Source of the DNA: Vibrio jasicida CAIM 1864 = LMG 25398
GTDB lineage: Bacteria; Pseudomonadota; Gammaproteobacteria; Enterobacterales; Vibrionaceae
Direction of reading: 5' to 3'
Assembly: GCF_000400365.1 (NCBI RefSeq)
Contig: NZ_BAOG01000044.1
Coordinates: forward strand, 62,001-126,000
DNA length: 64,000 bases
Each line of letters starts with the position of its first letter. The stretch's first letter is position 1. The translations under genes were made by a program, and so were the position numbers. Below, piece by piece: positions 44,610 through 51,537 of the stretch. The notes below the pieces were generated by a model. The model was not told the origin of the DNA, made no database searches, and worked only from the letters and a program-made list of their open reading frames with translations.

Positions 44610-45554
44610 TTAACAGGCTAATAATTGGAGTAGCCCTTTATCACCATTAAAGTCAAACATCAGCAATGATGTAGGTTGGTTAAAGTGGTGGTTTTTAACA
44701 GCATAAGCGACCAAAGCAAGCGAAGATGAGCTTCCCATCGTTCCCCATAACTCATTGATAAGTTGAGGTTGTTCTGGATAAGTAAAGCGTTCCGCCTTTG
44801 CACCCAAAGCGAAACCATAATCTTCAGTGTGAGCACGTAAGTTTGACATATCCGAAAAAACCTCACCAAAGGATGCCAGTTTTTTACTTGAACGTTGAAC
44901 CAACCGAAACATCCCTCTTCTATCTGACGAATTTAATTCCGTATCGATATAGCCTAATTGCGCTTGGGGGTTGAGTTTTAATGTTTCTACTGTATTTCTT
45001 CGACACAGAATCAACCCCGCACCACCTTCACTTGGAATAACGCCCCATGGATTATTGGTACTCATAACCATTGCTTCACTTATTAACGAGTCAAGGGAGC
45101 TCACTAACGAATCGACACTCACACACATCATGGCGTCGTATTTATCGAGTGATTTCATGGCTTGTAGCACAAAGCTAGGCCCGCTTGCATGCACTGCTTG
45201 GACCACAGAAAGAAAGTCAGAATAGTCACTTTCACCAAGCCATTCCTGCACCTTTACTAGAGAGACAGAGCTTGGCACGGCGATCAATAATGGAATCGGT
45301 TTCAAAGAACGCGGTAACTGCATCAATAAAGAATCGAGTAGATAACTCGTTATCTCACACGTTTTTTCTAACAACTCAGAGTCTTTGGTGTATTCGATTT
45401 TCGCGTAGGTAAAGCGCTCAATCCCGTCTTCTCCAACGATTTGTTCAAATCTGGCTAAATCAGCATGAGCGACACTGCTTGAGATATCGAGGTTCATGCC
45501 CATCGGCGTCACCACTTCCATTCCTAAGACATAGCGGCCTGTCGAATTATGCAT
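44610..45554 (-). CDS. Thiolase-fold/beta-ketoacyl-synthase-like protein lacking the active-site Cys
   Basis: About 314 residues with the alternating alpha/beta pattern of the thiolase superfamily: IPLLIAVPSS, a VQAVHASGPSFVLQAM helix, DAMMCVSVDSLVS, VIPSEGGAGLIL and a final SLLMFDFNGDKG. At the place of the nucleophile (normally x-A-C-S-T-G) this protein reads AVHASG, so the Cys is His and condensation chemistry is unlikely. Such pseudothiolases occur beside DUF2169 proteins in T6SS clusters that use DUF4150 PAAR-like effectors. I start it at the ATG at 45554, nine bases after AGAGG; a GTG at 45560 is possible. Probable adaptor or co-chaperone for effector loading (inference). Confidence 0.8.
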   Translation of the reverse strand: MHNSTGRYVLGMEVVTPMGMNLDISSSVAHADLARFEQIVGEDGIERFTYAKIEYTKDSELLEKTCEITSYLLDSLLMQLPRSLKPIPLLIAVPSSVSLVKVQEWLGESDYSDFLSVVQAVHASGPSFVLQAMKSLDKYDAMMCVSVDSLVSSLDSLISEAMVMSTNNPWGVIPSEGGAGLILCRRNTVETLKLNPQAQLGYIDTELNSSDRRGMFRLVQRSSKKLASFGEVFSDMSNLRAHTEDYGFALGAKAERFTYPEQPQLINELWGTMGSSSSLALVAYAVKNHHFNQPTSLLMFDFNGDKGLLQLLAC

Positions 45555-46539
45555 GCTCACTTACCTCTGCCAGTTTCGTGATGGACGTTGATACCAACAG
45601 GTGTTCTTTCCCCTGACAAGGAAATACGGAGGTATAACTGATTGAAATCGTTTTCTTTTCAGCATCGACAAATAGGGTATACATCGACATATCGGCTTGA
45701 TAAGTATCTTGTTTGAACGTAGCAATTGCACGGTATTTTTCTTTAGGGATACGAAATGAAATCGTATCGTCATGACAAAAGCCACTCATCATCAAACGTT
45801 CACCACCGTGAAGGAAACCTTTACATTGTTGGTCAACAGATGCGCTTTGGAAAAAGCGTCTATCGAAGTCGACCGGTAACATTGGTTTGCGGTTTTCAAT
45901 CCAATCGTCATCAAACGTACCCGCCAACTTTTGACGAGATTCAAAGAACGGAGGTATCGGCCCAAAACCGGCCACACGCAGTTTTTTCCCTGTCGCACTC
46001 CAATCTTCTTTTGGATAAAACACCGAAGGCACCTTTTGCTCAACTAATTCTTTACTGGAATCGGCAACACCGCCGCCAATACGGTTCCGTAAGTCACCGC
46101 CAATGGCACAGGTATAGTCAATGTCTTTTTCGATGAAAGGAATCGGTTTGCTGAGCGTAATACTGCCACCATGCTCTACCCATACACGTTCACCGTGAAT
46201 AGCAAGTGTCTTGTCGATATGGCCATCAATCAACACGCGGCACTCTTGGTAAGTCACCGGTTTCTTCGCATAGCTACGCGCCTTTCCGTAGACCAGCACG
46301 TCAGTATTAGTTTTGGTATAGGCGAATTCATGGTCCATTTTCATTGCCGAGAAGCCTTCTTCTCCCAAATATTGAGGATCATCAAAAATCTCGCTTTCGC
46401 CCAACTCATGCCATACTGCACCATCAAACTGCCAAGTACGCTTCGCGACAACAACCCACACTTCATCGCCGTTTTCATCACGCTGAAAGCGCCCTTTAAG
46501 CGATAGCTCGGGGTGCGCTTCAATGTCCCATAACTGCAT
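45547..46539 (-). CDS. DUF2169 family T6SS effector-loading protein
   Basis: 330 residues, beta-rich, with features of DUF2169: WVVVAKRTWQFDG near residue 30, KTNTDVLVYGKARS (about 75), FGPIPPFFESR (about 195) and a C-terminal VDAEKKTISISYTSVFPC region. Characterised members act as chaperone/adaptors for PAAR-like DUF4150 effectors; the only such effector in the window is at 22.4-24.8 kb. The ATG at 46539 has AAGGAA upstream and lies inside the end of the preceding gene (20-base overlap), while its own end overlaps the pseudothiolase start. Confidence 0.88.
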   Translation of the reverse strand: MQLWDIEAHPELSLKGRFQRDENGDEVWVVVAKRTWQFDGAVWHELGESEIFDDPQYLGEEGFSAMKMDHEFAYTKTNTDVLVYGKARSYAKKPVTYQECRVLIDGHIDKTLAIHGERVWVEHGGSITLSKPIPFIEKDIDYTCAIGGDLRNRIGGGVADSSKELVEQKVPSVFYPKEDWSATGKKLRVAGFGPIPPFFESRQKLAGTFDDDWIENRKPMLPVDFDRRFFQSASVDQQCKGFLHGGERLMMSGFCHDDTISFRIPKEKYRAIATFKQDTYQADMSMYTLFVDAEKKTISISYTSVFPCQGKEHLLVSTSITKLAEVSEHA

Positions 46540-47839
46540 TGCTATTCCTTAAGTTGAATCGTTCGCTCGCAGAAGGTGCTGCTTTTAAGTTGTTGAAGTT
46601 CCAATCTTGTTGGTGAATTGGCATCGCCATATCCCAAGGCACATAAGCCCTAGATTGAATACAGAGTTGTCGCCATAGCCAATCACGAAACATCACGTCT
46701 ATATTGGCATCTTGCATTGCTGCCAAAGTAGATTCGAAACTCAGTGAATACCCCAAACGACTTGGTAAGTTTTGAACGTACTTGTCGTCTTCAAGCCACT
46801 CATTGAGTAAATCGACAATCTCTTCCCACTCATACTCAACACCTATTTCTTGAGGAGTAAGAGGAAGGAGCTTTCCGTAGACGACATACAGGGCTTGAAT
46901 CCAAACCTCGCCTTCATCTTCTTCTAGTCGTCCTAACTGCTCGATGATCTCAGGCACCAATTTCCAATCACCCGTTAGTGCAAAATCAACAGGCGCCAGC
47001 GATGAAGATATATCAAAGGATTCAAACTCTTTGAGCTCCAAAAGTTTGGCGAAAGTCAGCACTTGTGCCGAAGGCAATCCACTCGGGTCAATACCAAAAC
47101 ACTGGCGGAACCAAGTGCTTCTATCACGTTTGGTGATCAAGCGTTCGAACAGATACTGCTCTCCATTCGCATGCTCATTAATCCACTCAATGCCCTCTTC
47201 TACATCTTGTAATGCCAACAGGGGTAATGCGACATTGGAACGAATGATTTCCGCTTTATGCCAGCGCTTAATCAGAGCAACGCTTAATGCTTGCCTTACA
47301 CGTAAGCATTCAAAATAAAACGCGCTTGTTTTCGAGTTACCTTCAATCAGTTCTGACATCACACTGTCGAGGTGTTCAACGGGCGATTGAGTCACAAACA
47401 CCATCGCTGTGTTGCTATCTAACTCTTCAAGTACCGATAAGCCAACTAATAGATTATCAATATCTGAACCAAGTTCATTCTGTAGCGCGAGCCAAACATA
47501 AATTTCTGGTTCTTGGTTTTTTAGTTGATGGAACAGCCCTGGGGTAAGTCGATAGAACGAGAGATAAACCTGTTTGAGCTCTTCAATCTGACGTTCTATC
47601 AATTTGAGATACTCAATCTCTCGGCTTGGGTAACCACGTTTGTGGATTTGGACACGTTGTTTGAGTAAAAAACCGAGACTCTCGGATGCTATCGATAACT
47701 TTTCATTACAGAAACCCAGCCAAGATGCCGGTAATTGGGAAAGCTCGTTGGTCGCCTTCTCTGCTTTTGCTAAAGCGCTTTCAACGAGCTGGTTAGTTAT
47801 GGGGGCATTTAGGTGTTCAACACCGATTCTTTGTCGCAT
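46520..47839 (-). CDS. T6SS cluster protein of unknown function, helical (possibly HEAT-like)
   Basis: 439 residues, almost wholly helical by composition, acidic, without signal peptide or membrane segment. Rows of Leu-rich amphipathic helices such as VALPLLALQDVEEGIEWIN and the PxxxxxxFR-type C-terminal DWNFNNLKAAPSASERFNLRNS suggest a helical-repeat scaffold, perhaps of the HEAT-containing family found in some T6SS clusters. I do not recognise a specific family. It sits between the mini-spike gene and the DUF2169 gene with which it overlaps by 20 bases, so a role in tip assembly or effector loading is a fair guess. Confidence 0.75.
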   Translation of the reverse strand: MRQRIGVEHLNAPITNQLVESALAKAEKATNELSQLPASWLGFCNEKLSIASESLGFLLKQRVQIHKRGYPSREIEYLKLIERQIEELKQVYLSFYRLTPGLFHQLKNQEPEIYVWLALQNELGSDIDNLLVGLSVLEELDSNTAMVFVTQSPVEHLDSVMSELIEGNSKTSAFYFECLRVRQALSVALIKRWHKAEIIRSNVALPLLALQDVEEGIEWINEHANGEQYLFERLITKRDRSTWFRQCFGIDPSGLPSAQVLTFAKLLELKEFESFDISSSLAPVDFALTGDWKLVPEIIEQLGRLEEDEGEVWIQALYVVYGKLLPLTPQEIGVEYEWEEIVDLLNEWLEDDKYVQNLPSRLGYSLSFESTLAAMQDANIDVMFRDWLWRQLCIQSRAYVPWDMAMPIHQQDWNFNNLKAAPSASERFNLRNSNAVMGH

Positions 47840-47869
47840 CTACTTATCCGTTATTAGCCTGCGATAACG

Positions 47870-47950
47870 CGATTGCAATTAGTTAAACTCAAAGTAAGTA
47901 GCTAATACGAAGTAATTAGCTAACTCAAGGTAACTAGTTAATTGCGATCG
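47870..47950. repeat. Long imperfect inverted repeat after the mini-spike gene
   Basis: Outer arms CGATTGCAATTA... (from 47870) and its inverse ...TAATTGCGATCG (to 47950), inner perfect arms TAGCTAAT (47899-47906) and ATTAGCTA (47915-47922) around an 8-base loop. About 80 bases in all, covering the stop codon of the mini-spike gene (47934) and most of the 94-base gap. No T run, so a terminator is unlikely; an RNA stability or processing hairpin is possible. Confidence 0.55.
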
Positions 47951-48419
47951 TTCCGCCTTGAATCTTTTGAGCTTTTTCTGCTTGTGAGGTGACGTATTTC
48001 GCTTTCGTCGTAATTCGGCCATCACGCCCACTGTAGCGCGTTTCTGTCTCACCACTCTTGACGATCAGTTCTTGCTCGGTTTCTATCACCATCTTTTTCG
48101 CTCTTAACACGAACTCATCAGAGTCATTCAGAATAGAGAAAAAAATGTCCGTCACGAGAGGCAAGCTTAAGTCGTCGTTCATAAATTCGATACGGCAACT
48201 CAGTTTATTATCTATTGCCATTTGTAGTTCACTGCGACGAAAGCCGCGCCCTAACCTTGCAGTGAGCGGTTGATTGAATGGATTACCATCAAAATCGACA
48301 CGGACACTGCCCGTTGACTCGTTAATGGCGACTATGGTTCCAAAACGCGAAAAGCAAGCCGGTGATTCGGCTTGCTGTTTCGTGATGGTTTCTGCAATAA
48401 GAGGTTGTTTTTCCATCAT
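47934..48419 (-). CDS. Small OB-fold/beta-helix spike-like protein (DUF6484-like) next to VgrG
   Basis: 161 residues. An N-terminal OB-fold-like part (about 24-85; FGTIVAINESTGSVRVDFDGN and RLGRGFRRSELQMAI) similar to the gp5/gpV OB domain, then short beta-repeats (about 110-161; VIETEQELIVKSGETETRYSG) as in the VgrG needle. It ends in GGTIAIN, nearly the same as the VgrG end GGNVAIN. This looks like a miniature spike lacking the gp27 base. Probably DUF6484; function unknown. The start overlaps the vgrG stop (TAATG). Confidence 0.78.
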   Translation of the reverse strand: MMEKQPLIAETITKQQAESPACFSRFGTIVAINESTGSVRVDFDGNPFNQPLTARLGRGFRRSELQMAIDNKLSCRIEFMNDDLSLPLVTDIFFSILNDSDEFVLRAKKMVIETEQELIVKSGETETRYSGRDGRITTKAKYVTSQAEKAQKIQGGTIAIN

Positions 48420-50497
48420 TAGTTAATCGCTACGTTACCACCTTTCACGACGACTTTATCGCTGCCTTCAATGGTGATTGAAGAACCAGAAAGCTTGATT
48501 GAACCGTCACTGTTCATCACTAATGAAGAACCACCGGTTTTCAATACAATCTTGTCACCACTGATGATTTGCGTCGCACCATCGGCTTTGTAAGACGTGT
48601 TACCTTTCACCGATACGGTTAAGTTACCACCTACCGTTTGGTTATCGTCAGCACCAACATCAGAGCTCTTAGAAGCGCCGACAGTCAGGTTGCTGTTTTC
48701 ACCCACATCCAAGTCGTCATTCTTGCCGATCTTAGTTGTACGGTTATCACCAATTTCCAAATCAGAATTGTTTTTCACATACTGAGTTTCATTGGCGTTG
48801 TAAGTCACAGTGACGTCTTGTTCTACCGTCTCAGTAAACGTGCTGTTTACTTGTGTTGTCTTGTGGCCATCAATAGTTTCTTTATGATCACCATGCACTT
48901 CATTAGTTTGGTGACGCGCGACCTTTAAGAACTCATCCTGACCGATGTCTCGGTAACGGTTGTTGAGTACCTTCGTCGACATGTCTTTTTGAGCGTGAAT
49001 GTAGACTTCTTCTTGGTTCGCTTCGTCCTCAAAACTCAGTTCGTTGTAGCCAGTGCCTTTGTGCGTTTGAGTACGGAACGTGGTACGCGTTTTGTTTTCT
49101 GGCAATGAGTACGGAGGGAAATGCAGGCCATTGTACACCGCGCCTGTTACAAGCGGTCGGTCTGGGTCTCCCTCAAGGAAGGTAACGACAACTTCATGGC
49201 CAATACGTGGCAAATAAACCGCCCCCCAAGTAGGAGCCGCCATAGATTGACTTACGCGAATCCAGCAGCTTGCGTGCTCATCGTTATCGCCGTAACGATC
49301 CCAGTGGAACTGAACTTTGATTCGTCCTAGTTTATCGGTGTAGATCTCCTCGCCTGCTGGACCAACCACTACCGCCGTTTGAGGGCCGTCTACAAGCGGA
49401 GCCGCCAGTTTAGGAGCTTTGAATACCACGTCGCGAGGGATGCAAGAGAACTGGTTGTAGTACGTAGTTGGCATACCACTTGTTTCGTCCTCATGCACTT
49501 GTGGGTCTTGTCCTGTGTGCATCACTGATAACATGATGTAATCACGGTTGATCGCCGAACGAGGGTGATCACTGATGTTGAAGCTATAGCCGGATGCCAA
49601 ACGCATCACATCACTGCTTGCTTCAACTTGTTGATTATCAACAATGTGCTCAGACATCCATTCAGTCGTTCTCACCTGCCCCATTGCAGGATCAACATAA
49701 CGACCCGGATAATCAAACTGCTTGAGATCTTGGTCGAGATCACCTGCATGCGTCATCTCTTGTGGAATCTTTGGCTGCTCGTAGTTGTAGTCCGTGTACG
49801 TAACCTGACCTGTTCGTACGCGGTTAACAAGCTCAAGATCAGAGATGTGCTCGCGATCAGCAACACCGCCGCCATCAGAGTGGTAAACAATCGGTCCAAT
49901 ATAAGAAGCGTTGATAGGAGAGCTCACCAAAGGCGCAATAGCATCGTTGCTATCCACAATCACCATGGTGTGGTTCGCATCAGTGTGATCAAAGTAATAC
50001 CACATACCGTGTTCTGCCATCATTCGCTGAACGAACTGAAGGTCAGATTCACGATATTGCAGTACGTATTCTTTCGGAGGATAAGTACCCGAGACTTCAA
50101 ATCGATAGTCGGTAACTGCGCCATCATCAAGCACTTCCGTGATGATGTCTTTCGCAGATTTCTGCTGGAAGATGCGACAGTCTTGACGCTGAGATAAGAA
50201 CCAAGCTTGAGGAACCAGAACCAATTGATAACGAGAGAAGCGACGACCCGTACCTAGGTAACGAACTTCGTTTACTACCCCGTTGAATACGCGTGCAGCA
50301 CCTACACCCTGTCCATAAAGAGTTAACGTGCCAGCTTTACGAATCAAGGCATCAAAAGAAATATCTGGATCAAGTGAAAGTAATGAGAGACTGATGTGAA
50401 AAGGCTTCGAAAGCTCTTCATTCACTTGAAAGCTTTCTACTCGAAAGTCGTGCCCACACCCTGGCACTTCAAATTTAAATTCTACGTCATTCACCAT
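48419..50497 (-). CDS. vgrG: T6SS spike protein VgrG (TssI)
   Basis: About 692 residues. gp27-like base (about 1-370; FKFEVPGCGHDFRVESF and YPPKEYVLQYRESDLQFVQRMMAE in two parts), gp5 OB-fold (about 385-470; VQFHWDRYGDNDEHASCWIRV, SMAAPTWGAVYLPRIGHEVVV), and a C-terminal beta-helix with V-G-x repeats (LDVGENSNLTVGASKSSDVG). It stops right after the needle (KGGNVAIN), with no toxin extension, so cargo must come through PAAR-like or adaptor proteins. I prefer the ATG at 50497 with CAGGTAAAAG upstream over the ATG at 50515. 54 bases after the hcp stop region. Confidence 0.96.
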   Translation of the reverse strand: MVNDVEFKFEVPGCGHDFRVESFQVNEELSKPFHISLSLLSLDPDISFDALIRKAGTLTLYGQGVGAARVFNGVVNEVRYLGTGRRFSRYQLVLVPQAWFLSQRQDCRIFQQKSAKDIITEVLDDGAVTDYRFEVSGTYPPKEYVLQYRESDLQFVQRMMAEHGMWYYFDHTDANHTMVIVDSNDAIAPLVSSPINASYIGPIVYHSDGGGVADREHISDLELVNRVRTGQVTYTDYNYEQPKIPQEMTHAGDLDQDLKQFDYPGRYVDPAMGQVRTTEWMSEHIVDNQQVEASSDVMRLASGYSFNISDHPRSAINRDYIMLSVMHTGQDPQVHEDETSGMPTTYYNQFSCIPRDVVFKAPKLAAPLVDGPQTAVVVGPAGEEIYTDKLGRIKVQFHWDRYGDNDEHASCWIRVSQSMAAPTWGAVYLPRIGHEVVVTFLEGDPDRPLVTGAVYNGLHFPPYSLPENKTRTTFRTQTHKGTGYNELSFEDEANQEEVYIHAQKDMSTKVLNNRYRDIGQDEFLKVARHQTNEVHGDHKETIDGHKTTQVNSTFTETVEQDVTVTYNANETQYVKNNSDLEIGDNRTTKIGKNDDLDVGENSNLTVGASKSSDVGADDNQTVGGNLTVSVKGNTSYKADGATQIISGDKIVLKTGGSSLVMNSDGSIKLSGSSITIEGSDKVVVKGGNVAIN

Positions 50498-50569
50498 ATC
50501 TTTTACCTGATACAAATAATCGAATTAGGGCCAACAATTGTTGGCCCTGAATCTTTACGCAAAAAGCAA

Positions 50570-51088
50570 TTATGCTTCGCGTGGAGCACGCCAGTCGTCG
50601 TTACCAGCTGTACCACAGTTTTCGTGAGTTACTTCGATTGCACGGTAAGTCAGCTTAAGAACTTCTTCTGTCACGCGGTCTGCTGTTGCAGCGTCTTGAC
50701 AGTGGTTCATACGAGTTTGGATATCTACAAGTAGCGCATCAATCAGTTTGATTGAGTAGTAGTGCTCTTGCTTACCTTGAACAGAAGTACGGTAGAAACG
50801 AATCACACACTCAGGAAGTTTTTCGCCAGAAACTAGTGCGTTGAATAGTAGCGGAGAAGAACGGTCTTGAACTTTAGTTACAACAACTGGGCGGTGTACA
50901 CGTTGACCAGTTGGCTGACCGCTTTGTGGGTCACGTGGCACTGTTAGTACGTGATCAAGTTCTTGTACTAGGAACTCATCAACGTGAGCTTCTTGCCATG
51001 TGTTACCTACAGAATCTGCAGAGTAAGTATCTTTAGTGATGTGACCTTGAGTTTCACCTTTGATAGACATATATGCTGGAGTTGGCAT
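50570..51088 (-). CDS. hcp: T6SS tube protein Hcp (TssD)
   Basis: 172 residues, the usual size. Hallmarks: AYMSIKGETQGHITKDTYSADSVG in two parts, RVHRPVVVTKVQDRSSPLLF, CVIRFYRTSVQGKQEHYYSIKL. Forms the hexameric inner tube and carries small cargo. A strong ribosome-binding site (AAAAGGAAATAACG) precedes the ATG. First gene of the operon hcp-vgrG-mini-spike and onward; a near-consensus sigma-54 promoter lies 72 bases upstream. Confidence 0.98.
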   Translation of the reverse strand: MPTPAYMSIKGETQGHITKDTYSADSVGNTWQEAHVDEFLVQELDHVLTVPRDPQSGQPTGQRVHRPVVVTKVQDRSSPLLFNALVSGEKLPECVIRFYRTSVQGKQEHYYSIKLIDALLVDIQTRMNHCQDAATADRVTEEVLKLTYRAIEVTHENCGTAGNDDWRAPREA

Positions 51089-51537
51089 CGTTATTTCCTT
51101 TTCTAAAATCTGTTTTGTTTAAATCACCAAATCGCTTATCACCGCGACTACTTAGTATAATCAAACTCCATGCCAACTTTTATAAACCTTACAATACAAT
51201 CACTTAGCTAAAAATGGGCTTTATTTATCAATTTATTAAGTACAATTTATTGGATAAAAAACCAAAAAGTTGGAAATCGATAATAATAAATTGTTTCAAT
51301 AATAAAAAGTGAAAATAACCATATATCAAGAACAGAATAAAGTTAATAAAACTATCTATTTAGTCATATTAACTAAGAATTAATTCAGTATGACAAACCA
51401 AGATAATCAACCGTAAATATTCCCACTAATTTTGTCATTAAAATCACCAACAAACGCTAGGCAAAATATCTTGATAAAAAAAGAGTGTTATCACTTTTAG
51501 TATAATAGCCGCTACCTCTTTTCCTCTAAAGAATAAA
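51089..51537. other. AT-rich divergent promoter region between hcp and clpV
   Basis: 449 bases without a gene. It contains the hcp sigma-54-like site (51160-51175, minus strand) and, on the clpV side, a TATAAT at 51501-51506 that could be a -10 box (a TTGATA lies 24 bases before it, too far for a normal -35). The middle (51180-51480) is extremely AT-rich and could hold upstream activator or H-NS sites; I see no repeat sharp enough to name. Confidence 0.6.
51160..51175 (-). promoter_or_regulatory. Near-consensus sigma-54 promoter upstream of hcp
   Basis: Minus strand TGGCATGGAGTTTGAT against the consensus TGGCAYRNNNNTTGCW: the -24 GG element is complete and the spacing correct; the only mismatch is A for C in the -12 GC. 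It is 72 bases before the hcp start. A sigma-54 activator gene lies just across the intergenic region. Confidence 0.65.

Noticed and set aside
48590..48800. Tandem DNA repeat near the 3' end of vgrG.
   Set aside because: This is the coding reflection of the V-G-x beta-helix repeats of the VgrG needle, not a separate element.
49565..50197. 210-codon plus-strand frame opposite vgrG.
   Set aside because: Antisense shadow of the conserved VgrG base domain; no start signal or recognisable family.
51462..51477. Possible sigma-54 promoter for clpV (GGCAAAATATCTTGAT).
   Set aside because: The -24 GG and -12 elements are 11 bases apart rather than 10 and the -12 GC is missing; two faults make it unconvincing.
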